A stretch of DNA of 64,000 nt, taken from assembly GCA_017354895.1 (NCBI GenBank), contig CP071493.1, forward strand, positions 1,984,001-2,048,000, in the 5' to 3' direction. The position numbers and the translations under genes were made by a program. This DNA comes from Podospora comata. Taxonomy: Eukaryota; Ascomycota; Sordariomycetes; Sordariales; Podosporaceae. Below the pieces are notes generated by a model, which made no database searches, had not been told where the DNA came from, and saw nothing but the letters and a program-made list of their open reading frames with translations. This document shows, piece by piece, positions 32,254-43,900 of this stretch (its first letter is position 1; each line of letters opens with the position of its first letter).

Positions 32254-33870
32254 CTAACTCTCAAATTCAAGCATCACCGTTCCGTTAGCGAGGCCAGCCT
32301 CCTTGATAGTTTGATCCAGGAGGTCGATCAGGTCCACACCACTGGGCGATGTCTTGAGCTCAAATGGTACCCCCTCCATGCCTGGAATGGGTGGTTCAGC
32401 CTTGATCCATTCGTAAATTCTGGACACCGTATCGTCGAGGCGGAACCGCCTGATAGTGCGGCCATTGCTATGCCTGATCTGAATGCGCGTTGTGGTCTTG
32501 GGATCGGCGGCTGGCTCCGAATGTGGCTGATTAGATGGAATTCTGTCAAAAGCCGACTCAACCTTTGGAGGCTCTGCTGGTGGCTCCTCCGCCTTCCCCT
32601 TGCCCTTGTCGTCCGCAGCCAGGTTGCCAGTTGAACGGGTTAGCGCATCGGGGTCGTCAATGTTTGGCGGCGAACCACCCGTGGCAGCCGCCAGACTGTT
32701 CTGAAGTGCGAGCTCAAGCTGCTGCTCCTCCGTCAATCGATCGAAGTCGATAACGCGCTCTGGCCTCTTGGCCTTGGTAACCGGGTTTTTGCTGTTGGCT
32801 GCGAGGCTGTACCTATCAAGGAACTCGACAAGCTGAGCGTGAAACTCCGAGGGCGATGGAAATGGGATGCCGCTCCAGACCTTGACCTGTTCACCAGTGC
32901 GGGGGTCGACAACCGACACATGAGGATAGTTGTTGGGGTTCTCATGGGTCCGGTTGGGAAAGTAGAAGTTGATGTACCGCTCGGCAGAAGGATCCAACTT
33001 GTCGTACTGCAGGAAAATGAAGTTTTCCTTGATGAGGGCGACAATGGCTTGGTCCTTCCACACATCGCGGTTGAGCATCTGGCATTGAAAGTCTGAGGAG
33101 TCTTGCAGGTTGACCAACAGCCACTTCTTCTCCTCCTTGCCTTCGTCGCGGGCCTCCTCCCAAGAGAAGTCGGAAATGATGTCGTATGGTGGCCTGAAGA
33201 GCTCAGCTAGGCGATCTGCCCTACTAACCGCAGCACCGGCTGGTCTAGAGGCTGCTGCCGGAGCACCGGCCGACCAAGCTGATGATTGTGCGAACGGGTT
33301 GTTGGCTCCAGCACGCCTACGGGCTGCAGCGGCAGCTTGTCCGTGTTCCCTTCTAGCACGAATCTGAGCTAGTACCGACTCATGATCGTCGTCGTCAAAA
33401 CCGCCACCAGGGGCCACGAGCACTTCAGTTGTACGTGCCATGGGAGCCCTAACGCCATCGTCGTCGAGGCCTGCGCCACCACCCCCAGCCCCAGACGCTG
33501 AAGGATTGTAGAACTGCTCTTGCAACTCCCTAGCCAAGGCAGCATCTTCGTCTTCTTGAGCAGCACGGGCAATGCCGGCAACATCGTCGGTATCGGAGTC
33601 GAAACCCGGGTCCTGCATGTCGTCGTCGCTATCGTCAATATGGATGACGCCTTGGGCATCTTCTCTGCCTTGGGAAGGACGGGGACGGTTCGAAGCTGTG
33701 GTCAACGCAGGGGTTTGCAAACTTTGCTCGATATTTCTCTGAAGGTCGAGGTCTGAATACCACATGCTGATGGCCTGGGTGGAATCGCCGCACATGTCGA
33801 TCATACGTTTGGCCACGGCGTGAGACGTTGCCGTGACCGCCATGAATTCTTGGATCTGCTCCTCGTCCAT
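32254..33870 (-). CDS. UBA-UAS-UBX domain Cdc48 adaptor, 538 aa
   Basis: This is a UBXN7/Ubx5-type cofactor of the AAA ATPase Cdc48/p97, which brings ubiquitinated substrates to it. One exon encodes an N-terminal UBA-like helix bundle (EEQIQEFMAVTATSHAVAKR, residues 3-22, and on to 45) and a disordered acidic region with a DAALARELQEQFYN helix. A thioredoxin-like UAS domain follows at about 220-365 (WLLVNLQDSSDFQCQMLNRD, YPHVSVVDPRTGEQVKVWSG). A UIM-like helix (TEEQQLELALQNSLA) comes next. The C-terminal UBX fold starts near 455 (TTRIQIRHSNGRTIRRFRLD) and ends in NGTVMLEFES. The domain set is complete, so the TAG at 32254 is a natural end. The frame nevertheless remains open beyond it (see the next entry at 31933). 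It lies tail to head with ECM29, another proteasome-pathway gene. Confidence 0.93.
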   Translation of the reverse strand: MDEEQIQEFMAVTATSHAVAKRMIDMCGDSTQAISMWYSDLDLQRNIEQSLQTPALTTASNRPRPSQGREDAQGVIHIDDSDDDMQDPGFDSDTDDVAGIARAAQEDEDAALARELQEQFYNPSASGAGGGGAGLDDDGVRAPMARTTEVLVAPGGGFDDDDHESVLAQIRARREHGQAAAAARRRAGANNPFAQSSAWSAGAPAAASRPAGAAVSRADRLAELFRPPYDIISDFSWEEARDEGKEEKKWLLVNLQDSSDFQCQMLNRDVWKDQAIVALIKENFIFLQYDKLDPSAERYINFYFPNRTHENPNNYPHVSVVDPRTGEQVKVWSGIPFPSPSEFHAQLVEFLDRYSLAANSKNPVTKAKRPERVIDFDRLTEEQQLELALQNSLAAATGGSPPNIDDPDALTRSTGNLAADDKGKGKAEEPPAEPPKVESAFDRIPSNQPHSEPAADPKTTTRIQIRHSNGRTIRRFRLDDTVSRIYEWIKAEPPIPGMEGVPFELKTSPSGVDLIDLLDQTIKEAGLANGTVMLEFES

Positions 33871-35051
33871 GGTTGCTGATGTCTAGCTGAGCCAAGCTAA
33901 GTTAAGTGATAAGAGCTGTCGTATGTCAAGATATGCGGGAAGTAGTATGCCCTGTGATGTCCGGCTGGAAGAGAAGAGTCGAAGGGAGTCAGTCGGTCGA
34001 AAGGTTTGTGGTAAAAGCCCACAGAGCTCGGAAGGAAATATTGAGCGCACGCTGCGAGGAAGCAAGCGGCGGGAAGGGAACGGTTGATCCCAAAAGTCGG
34101 TCGCAGTGGCTCTCCGGAGGAAGGTCTCGGGGAAAAGTCGGGCAGAGGAGAGAGCCCAATGTCGATCGGTTTGCTCAATCGCTCTCGTAGGTTGGTCGAG
34201 AGTGTGTCGGAGCACGAAGAGTTGGGCTGCAGCTGCAGAAGGAAAAAAGGGTTTCGGCACGAGGCGTCGTAGCTCGGGGCTTGCGGGTGGGAACTATGGG
34301 CTATGGTTTGCGAGGCAAGCAAGAGTGAGGTGAAGTGGAAGAAAGCTCCAGCAGTGATCGAGAGTGGGATGGGTGGGTGGATGGAGATTGAGCCCCGCGT
34401 TGCTCTTGCTTCCAGGTGTCGGCTTCGGCTGGGTTCTTGTTCTGGTGGGTGCGGAGAAAGAGAGCAAGCAGGTTGGGGAGTGGTGCTTTGAAATAATTCA
34501 CTGAGCGATAAGATAAGATTTGTTGAGTGAACGCGTATCTCTGCTGGGTGCCTGTCAAGAGCAGAGCTTCGATGGGGGAGGAGTTCGTTTGGCTGCCCGG
34601 CGGTTGCTGGTTTGGAGGGACGGGACCTGTGACGCAAGACCGACGGCGGATCCCGATCTCTTGGCACCTGACAGGGTTAGGGTTGCTACACTTGTGACAT
34701 TCAACAACTTGTTCCCTGAGGGACTATTGTTCTTTATGGGATTATCAGCGGTTATTTGACCAGTTCTATGCCATTGTATGTGTCTTGTAGCCAGGTATAT
34801 ATATAAAACATCCTTCTACAAATATCCACTCCTCGAAATATCTCAAGATATTCCTCGTTCCTTTCTAAGCAGAGCAATGATGTCCTCCCTCCTCAATGAG
34901 ATCAACAAGATGTGTTCTTGTCTTTCCTCTTCTTCCTCGTTTCCAAGCAATTGCATGTTTGCCATAAGCCGAAAGACTCTCATCGGCCCTGCATAACCTC
35001 ATGGCTTCCCAACGTCGTGATGAGAAGCAATGGCGTGATATCATGATGCCC
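33871..35051. other. UBX promoter/leader and ECM29 3' region
   Basis: The minus-strand frame covering 33897-34667 is open for 256 codons but reads as a pyrimidine-rich leader (Ser, Pro, His, Leu-rich, no domain), in a different frame from the UBX start. I do not call it a gene. A telomere-like motif lies at 34673-34684. Confidence 0.5.
34673..34684. promoter_or_regulatory. Telobox-like motif
   Basis: AGGGTTAGGGTT, two units of the telomere repeat, lies about 800 bp upstream of the UBX start codon. A role as a Myb-factor site is inferred. Confidence 0.4.
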
Positions 35052-38000
35052 CTACCCAAGCAGCTTGAGGGACTCCTTCCACTCCTTCTGCACGTCCAGG
35101 GACCTCTCCTTCTCGATGGAACCCGTTACCAACCCCTCAACCTCCTTGCCCAGCTCCGTCGTCTTGAATTCCACACCCTCAGCCGTGATCTTGCCCAGCT
35201 GAATGGCGCCCTTGACCGCCTTGGCTCTCGCGATCCGCTGTGACTCTAACCCCGTGTCTTCTGCATTGAGGTCCAACGTTGACAGGAACCATCGGATGAT
35301 CGGGACAGCATCACTCCCAGCCGCGCCTGTCACGGCGGCAGCTTCCAGAATATCTTTGGCGCACCCGTACCAGTACGTCTTGCGGATGACGTCGAACTCG
35401 GGTCGGGTGATGTACGGCTTCGTGGTGAATACCTGGGCAGGCTTAAACTTGGGATCGATCGACTCGATGGCAGTGATGACTTCCTTCAGAGTTGAGAGGG
35501 GATCCTTGCTCATATTGGCCCGGTTGTATCCCTTCGACAGAGTCTCCAGCGCTTTCCACTTGGTCACAGTCTTCAGATCCAGTCCACGACTGTCCTTGGA
35601 AGCAGGTGTGTCGACGTCCATAGCGTCGCCGTCCTTGTCCTCCTCCTCGACATCCAGGTAAGGCGCGACGATGGTCTTGATGTCGGGAAGCATGTCACCG
35701 AATCCATCCCAAGCAGCAGCAACGCGCCGGAGGCACTCGAAGGCGTGGGGGCGATAGACATCATTATTGCGCTTGGCCTCCCGAATGGCAACCTTCTTGT
35801 AGGCAGCCACCAACTTGTCATCCTTCTCCAGTAGCTCCTTGCTGAGCTCAACAAACTTCGGGAACGGCTCGAGAAGCTTCTCCTTTCCAGGGAAGGTCTT
35901 GAGAATGAGAGCCTTATCGTAGACCGGCCAGAGGGTCTTGACGTGCTCAACATTGACGTGGTGGGTGATGGTCTTGGCACCCGCCACGGACTCGGCAGCA
36001 TCAGCCACCGTAAGGGCACCTCCATGCTTGAGTGCCCACTGAGCAGTGGACAAGGTCCTCTCCGCGAGAGAAACAATCTCTTTGAGGTACTTGGTCACGC
36101 TCAGATGCGTGCCAGCGTGCGTGTCCCACACCTCCTTGAACGCCTTTTGCGTGTACTCATCTGTGTCATGTTTGCCGAGAAAGCTGAAAGGGACGAGCAA
36201 AGTCTCCAGCGCGTTGAAGTGATCAGGTGAGATCTTGGAAAGGGCCAACACAACATTGGCAACCTTTTGCCTGCGAGCGTCGGTGTCTGACTCGAGGTAA
36301 AGATTGATGAACTTTTCGATGAAGCGCTGCTTGGCAGCGTCAGGGGCGACGCGGAGTAGGTAGGCGGTAGCGCGAGCGTAACCCTGGCTGACTTCGTCAT
36401 TGCGATCCAGAGTGTGTTTCTCCATCAAGTTCAAGAACGTCGGAGCATGCTTCTCGAAGTTGATGCCATGTTTGGTGGACAAGGTCCAGATCGCACGGCC
36501 ACAACCAATCTTGGTTGGCATTCCTATCGCAGTCTTGATCGTCTCGGACAGTTTGGGCACCAGTTGGTCCATGACCTCTGCGTCGACATTGCGCAGGCAG
36601 TCCTCGATGGCCTCGCCAAGAGGGCCTTGCGAAACGGCATTGGCACGAAGCTTGTCAAGCTTGTCTCTGTTGGCTTCACCAACCCGCTGGTAGTAGTAAT
36701 TGATGGCCTCCGGTTCAATCGTGCTCAAGAGACCAAGAAGGTGAACCATCAAGGTGGGAATGTAGGGCTTGAGTGCGCTTCCGCCTCTCTTGCAAATCTT
36801 GACGACCGTGCTGACACAGAAGTACTTGACATCGTCGGCTGAGCTCTCGATGCCCTTGTCTGAGAGCAAGAATGGCAAGGCCTCGTTCATCATGCTCTTG
36901 GCTGTGGCAGAAGATCCAGTGTCTTCGAGCTGACGGACCAATGTTGTCGAGAGAGTCATGCAAAGCTTTCCAGCTGCGTTGCGAACAGTTGCCTTGACGT
37001 CATCCGCCACCTTGACGGCGGCTGCCCAGATGTCCTTGTAGTACTTCTCGTATTTGGGGAAAGGTCGACCAGAGATCAGTTCGGCAATGGCGGAACAGCT
37101 GGCCTCGCGAACACGCCACTCCCTACCCAGGATGCTCTTGAGGAGGTCGTTCATGATGTTGTCGAACTGGGTCTCTAGCACAGCATTCGGATCCTTGACG
37201 AGGGCCTTCCAAATGTCGTTCATTGACCGTTGCACATTGGTGTTTGGGTCGAAGCGGTAGCGATACAGCTTCGGGTAGAGTTTTGGATCCACTTCCGAGC
37301 TCGAGAGGATGTTGCTGAGGCCAAATCTACCAAAGGCTGATCTGGTCGACCAGGTGGCCGCGTTGGTGGCCAAGGACATGAACTTATAGACCAGGCTGGG
37401 ATCTCCAACCTCGTTGGCGAGACTGACAATGTCCTTGTAGGACGTGATAGACTTGCCATCCCCAGTCGGCAAGGCGCCAGCATCAAACAGCTCCGTCTCC
37501 TCCTCCACCTTGATCTGAGGTCCAGATCCAGTGAACGAGGCGACCAAATCCTTGGTCAGGTCGCTCTTCAACCCCGCGTCGCCCTTCTCGTACACCAAGG
37601 CCAGACCCCGCGATGCCGTCTCCTGAACCAGCTCGTCCCTCGCGCTGAGCAGGCGCATGAACGCAACCTGGCACAGCCGCAAGCGCGACTGCACCTCCTC
37701 CAGGTGCGAACACCGCTGGATCAGGCAAAAGAGCCAGATCCCCGACGCCTTCAGCAGCGACGGCTTGGTTGTCTTGCAGTCCGCAAGCAACTTCTCCAAG
37801 ACCGCCACCAGCTGAGCGGCGCGCCTCGGAACCCAGTACTCACGGCCGGCAGACTCGACGTCGACCGTGAGCTGGACCACCTCGGCGTCCCAGCGCGCGA
37901 CTGCAGCCGCGATTGCCTCGCCCACCGCGAAGTGGACCTCCACCTGCTTCAGCTCGTACAGCGCGTACAGCTGCGCGAGCATCTTCTCCAGGGTCTCATC

Positions 38001-40978
38001 CCAGCTTCCGTCCGACGGGAGAGACAAAGCCAGTCTGCCCAGGGCAGCAATGGCCTTCTCATTGCCTTTCTTTGCGTGGACAACGAGGGGGTCGACAAAA
38101 GATTGGATCAGGCTACCCTGATCCTTCTCTCCAAGCCCCGCAGTCCAAAGCTGGGACCAGGCTTCGAACAACGTCTCCTGCGTCGAGACGACGGATGCGG
38201 CTGACGCCACCTCCTCCAACGTCGGGAAGCCGGAGGCGATCTTGGCTGCGCGGTCTGCAGCGCCGGTCTTGGAGTAGTACACCAGCCGCGAGGCCAGGTG
38301 TGCCAATGCGAGAAACGCGCCCTCCACTGCGTTCAACTCCGCCCCCACAGCCGTCTTAAAGTTCTTGGTGATGTCAATCAGGCTGGCTGTGACATCGTCA
38401 AGTTCTTTGGCGGGGTGTGACGGGTGGGCAGCGAGAATGCCCAGAGCCTTTGCCCCGAGGGCACGCAACTCCTTTTTGTTGGACTTGATGAGAGGCAGTA
38501 GCTCTCTCGAGCGCGGAGCGAGAAATGCCAAGATCACCTTGGATGAAAACGAGGCGAGGTCGACAAATGAACGAGCACAGGGCTCGATGATCTTTGGGGC
38601 GTCATCTCTTAGCATGCCCTCGAAGGCGGCAGTCAGCAAGTCAGTGAATAGCAGCGCGTCGTCGCGCGTGAATTGGACGTGATAATTCCGGATAGCTTGG
38701 CGGGTTTCCAGGTCGGACTGGACCAGAGCTTCTAATCTCTGCTGCCACCCGGCGTCGAAAACAAAGCTATCCGCCAGGGCGGTCAAGAAGAAGATCTTCT
38801 TGCAGTAATCGACGGCAATGGGGAAAGCCTGGATCATGTCGCCGGGGTAGTTCCTAAATAGCGGATGGGCATCGATATCCATGCCACCCTCGTCCGTTGA
38901 CTTGCGAGTGGCTCGCCCTGCCTTAAAAAACACGTCCACCATCGCCGGCCATTTCTATGATGAGTATGTTAGTACAACGAGATCTTACTCTAGCACGAGT
39001 AAACAGATTCAGACAAAAGGTAATGTTCCACTTACGGGTAGGTCTTTCGACTTGTCCTCGTCATCATTCACGTGATATGTCCACGGATCAAGGCCCTTGT
39101 ATCCCTCTTCCACCACATCATTTCTCTCGTCCACTCGGCCCGCAATAGCAATAATGTTGATCCACCGTGCTGTGACGTCCGAGAAAGGCAGACAGTTATT
39201 GGCCCATTTAGCAACAGCGTGCCTAGTGCTGCGTATTACGTTTTCGTCTGTCTCATTGTCGAGCAGCATGTACGAGATCAGGATTGACTGGAGTTCGAGT
39301 TCCACCCTAAAGTCGTTGTGTGGAGGCTTGAACAAGGTCGATACGCTGGACAGCGCCGAGTCAATGTTCACCACCACGTCCGGGGTTGGGTCCTCAGAGA
39401 GTGACTGGAACAGCCAAGCAGCAAGGCCCGAACGGCGGTGGTCGTCCATTTTTGTACCCTTCGCCAGGATACCAATCGTCTCGTACGCTCGTGAGCGCAG
39501 AACACTGTCGTCGAGTGACTGCTGGTGAGGTCTGGGCCAGCCTTGTGAGTGGATGAACTGTCTGAGCATGTGAATCAGGTTCACCCCGATGCTGTTAAAA
39601 TCCGTCTTGCTTGGACCAATTCGGGCTACCCAGTTGATGAACTCAAAGAGGGCTCGGTGTAGTTTGGTTTGCTCCAAACCGGAAGATTTTGGACCCGTGG
39701 GACGTTGGTCAATGTCCATGAAGGTGGGATCTTGGCTCTCAACCTTCTTTTCGAGATCCACATTCCGCTTGAACACTGCAAGAACCTCATTCGTGAAGGT
39801 GGTTGCAATCTCTGACTTGCTGAGCATCCCCAGGATTCGGATCCGATAGGGGGGTTGTAGTTTGGAGTGAGCGTCGTAGAGCTTGCTCACAAGAGTCTTG
39901 TCCTCCAAGGAGACAGAAGTTCTCTTCAGCAGATCCTCTCCGATTCCAGAGATGCGGTAATCCGTGCTGGAGGCTGCATAGAGAGCGGGAATAAAGCGCT
40001 CGAGGTCGGTGAAAGCACCACTGGCCAGAAAGTTGGCAGCAAGAATGCGCGTCTCGGGCAAGTTCAAACCTCCAGCAGACGGGTTCCAGGTGTCCTTTTT
40101 ACCTGCAAGTGTCAGAAAGCTGATGTCTGCTTCTGTTAGGCCGGGTGCCGGCTTGTCAGCCGAGGCATTGGCGGGTAACAACAGGAGCTTGCCGAGCCAT
40201 TCAGCAACGTATTTGGCGTCTTCGGGGTGGGACAGCCCCATGGCCTCTCGAAACGTAGCATCTTCTTTGCTTCCTCTTGAAGGAATCTTGATGGTAGGAA
40301 GCATACGTAGAACGACGTTGAACAGCTGACTGAGCGAAGCCGAAGACCCAATTCTAATGTTTTTCAGCGCCTTGGGCACGAGCTGCTGTTGCTCATAACG
40401 TTCAAGCCTGCCAACACTGTGTTGGATGAAGATCAAGTCAAAGTGTTTAATCAGGGGAGAATCAGTCTCCTTGAACTGATCCAGTAGAGAAGCAACTGGG
40501 AGCACGATTCTATAAAGTTGTCAGTTCCGATTCTTTGCTAGAATAGAGAAGGGTAAAAGGAGACGCGAGCCATGAAGGGTAGACGTCAGTGGCTATCAAG
40601 TCATGTTGGGTTGACAAGCCCCAGCAGTCACTAGCCTTCTTGTGAGCTGCCTCGTTTCTCCACTCAAGCAAAGGACCACCTCTGCTCAAGTTGAGAACCT
40701 CTTTTGTGCTCAAACAAGGTGTAGAGGTGCAGAAAAAGGAGGCCAGGGAGTATGACTTACGTTGGAGATTGGATAAGCTTGTTGATGTTTCCGCATACCG
40801 AGATGACCTTGTTGCGGACCCGAACATGTGGGCTTCCGGCTTTGAGAAGGATTGGGCAGAGATAAACATTGAGTCTCTCCTGAAGCTTCTTCTCGTTGGA
40901 AGAGGCGCTCAGAAGTGTCCACTCTGCCCCATCGAGCAAAGAGATGTCTTTCTTTTCTTCCTCGGCAGAGGAAGCCAT
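35052..40978 (-). CDS. ECM29: Proteasome adaptor/scaffold protein Ecm29, 1864 aa
   Basis: Ecm29 is a HEAT-repeat protein that binds the 26S proteasome, tethering the core and regulatory particles and acting in its quality control. Exons are 40978-40761, 40509-39036 and 38954-35052. Introns are 251 nt (donor GTAAGTC, acceptor ATAG) and 81 nt (donor GTAAGT, acceptor ATAG), with matching phases. The N-terminus MASSAEEEKKDISLLDGAEW leads into AEWTLLSASSNEKKLQERLN and VRVRNKVISVCGNINKLIQS, the conserved Ecm29 opening. Later segments such as TRSAFGRFGLSNI, FDPNTNVQRSMNDIWKALV and REWRVREASCSAIAELISGR are typical Ecm29 HEAT repeats. The length matches fungal and animal orthologues (about 1850). No membrane segments. 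The first intron is long for this genome and could hold regulation. Confidence 0.94.
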
Positions 40979-43900
40979 CTTGCGAGAGGGTTATGGGATA
41001 AGAACCAGTGGCTGGCCTTGATCAGAATAGGCCTATACGAAGTCGTTAGATCCCATCTCGGGTGGTTCCATAGTCATCTAGCGGGTCGGACAGGCAAACC
41101 TTGGACAACTCTGTGCCTCTTTTCGAGTGGAAGAGGTCTCTCTGGGAGCCTCGCGGCGGTCTACCCCTGAAACGGGTCGAGAAAACAATGCAACAAATCG
41201 ATGAAACGATAGAGCAGATGAATTCGAGTCGACTGAAGGCTTCGAATGGCAGATGGTGATGAGAGAAGCGTGGTGCCCCGATGGTGATGGGTAGCCTCGC
41301 GAGAAAGAAACTCGAAAAAAGGAGGAGATAAGTAAGGTAGGTAGGATTGTATCCGGAGTATTAGGCAGATAGCCAAAACGCGCGGAGTTGTTCTTCAGAT
41401 GTGGGCGGGAGCAAGTTGAGATGACAGTTTGGTTTCTGCACCTCGAGTGCTATCCAAGCAGACAGCCTAACAAAGCAGGCCCAGTTGGAACTCTTGATAG
41501 ATGCAAAAGTATTGTCAATGGGCAGCAATAGGGGTCGTCCGAGGCTCTCTCTCCGTTGTCCTAAGGCTTCTCGACGAGATATAGAGTCCCAGAGGTGTTC
41601 GACGAGGACTACTCAAGCCAAAGAATAGGCCCACTGCTACAGTCAAAGCAATATCGGAACTGAGCACCCAAGGACCGTCACCGGAATGGCCGTATCTCCT
41701 CCAAGAACACGCTGAAGAACTGCTCCAACTCGATGTTGGACGGTCACAATATTCAGGAGGTAGGAGGTCAGGGCCCCACAGGAACTGAAGGCAAAGATAC
41801 CAAGACCAGACACTCCTCAGCTACCGGTTACCGGAACCGTTAGTTCCCCTGAGATGCGCAACACTTCGAGCTGCTCAAACGTCAAAGCAGCCACAAAATT
41901 GCGATGGGAAACCCTTCTTGAGGCTAGATACCTATAGGAGGTTCAGCCCCTCGATAGGCCGCCAACGCAGTACGACTCGTGGTCGCAACAGCTTCCTAGG
42001 GTATAGAAGAGAAGGGGATGCTGGTATTCCTTTTCGAATAGCTTGGCGATGAACCGGGTATCTTAACAGAAAACGAAGAGACGTGCCACTAATAAATCAG
42101 ACGCCGTTAGAAAGACAGCTGCTGGGCAGAAAAGGAGCGCTGAGGAGACGGGATGTTGGTGTCCCAAAGCTAAGCCGGCGCTTGTCCAAGAGTCAAACCC
42201 AAGGAAGAGGCACAAGAGAATGGAACGAGAGTAGTCCAAATGTCTAAACTGGATCAGCTTCCAGGTATATAACAAAGAGAACGTCGTCGCAAGCCCAGTT
42301 GCCTGTGTAGGGGGGAGGCGACGTTTGTCGAAGGGTTGATGTTTCCTCTGTTCCCATCAGGCTTCTTGAGGTCTACGACAGCACCTCCCAAACAAAAGTG
42401 CCAGGTGCTGTGGAGGGGCACAAGAGTCCACAATGAAATGACTAAGCAGATAAGAACAGATGAACCGTTGTTCTGTTTGCTTCTTTGCCCAACGTCCAAG
42501 GTATGTTACTGGCAGGCAAATGCATCTGCGCTATGGAATTGAGATTTCCCAAAATGCCTCCATAAATAAACCTGTATTTGATTGTAGCTGCTTTTGAAGT
42601 AGTCATTCCCCGTGTAGCATTGAGGTACTGGAGGGCTCAAGCACAAGGAGATCCTGTCAGCCTCAAATGCGTCAGCCACATAGGCGGGGTTGGGAGTATT
42701 TGGGCTCATGTACCATGCTTGGCAAACGGCTTTCGGCGCTGTGACACAATTCTGTCTTGGTCACCGAGGTGAAGGGGCCCCACTCGCGAATAACCTCACT
42801 TCGTTGCGGCTTCGATCCTGTAGATCAACGCGATTGAAATTGGATTCTCTGAAACAGTGTGGCTAATATTTCACCTAAGCAGTCAATGATAGTTCGTCTT
42901 AGGCCTGAAAGCTTGCTCCTCGAGACTATGACCTGGCCTGCCTTTGCTTAGAAGCAACTGCTATGACAGACAGATTATACGCCCAATGACTACATCTACA
43001 CGATTGCACCCGCTTCCTGTCCTATAGAGGCAACGAACTTCGATATAGACGTCTCGGGCACCCTGTCCATGTCGTCACGAAACAACAATGCGCCAATACC
43101 ATGATGCGCCCAAGCCCCATCACCCTTATGCTGAATGTACCGAAGAGGAACCCGATCAACCAGGATATATCGAGCCGCATACTGAGATCCCGCCAGCGCT
43201 CCCCTCTCCCGACATACAGGCAAAAGACGGTAAGAAGCCTTCTAGGGAGATCCAATATGCCATGGGGGGCTGTTATACCACCAACTCTGAATATCCCAGC
43301 TTCTTGTTTTCTACCACTTCTGAAAAGCGATGATGTCGAAGCCGGCAGTCCAAAGGCGGCACATCAATGTCTGGGCATAATCCTCGAAATAAGGCGGGAC
43401 ATGCCTGGGTGATCCCGGCACAAGCTGTCTGCCGTGGTCTCTTTGCCCTGTTCCGGGTCAGTCAGAACAAAAACTTTGCCGGCGCGGGTTATGCTGTGGG
43501 AAAATGGGAAGATGGCATGGCTGATACTCAAATCACAGCAGTGGAGCTATTGGATCGACCCATCGATGTGCCCATGGTGTGGTGCGACGCACGGCAGCTT
43601 ATTTACAGAGCAAGATCGATCGTGTCTCGAGCAAATCTGGTTCACAATTCCACAGCAGCCAGCCTGTCTCTACAAGACCTTGGATGCCGACCTGCCGAGC
43701 AAGTCACTCTTCCCTCTCCGTCCTTCAGAAGGCAAGTACTAGCCACGACGGCGATCTCAAAAACGTGCCCCCACGATACGCCCCAGAGGAGATATTTATC
43801 TTTCCTGCTGGCCAGGCCGGTGGCGGTTCACAGTAGCCATCGGAGTCATCAGCTGTTGAGAGATAGGCGTTTACGCCATCTTCTCGTGTTCTTTGAGCAA

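Noticed and set aside
33897-34667. 256-codon minus-strand open frame upstream of the UBX gene
   Set aside because: Pyrimidine-rich leader sequence reads Ser/Pro/Leu/His-rich with no domain, ends 26 nt before the true start and is in another frame.
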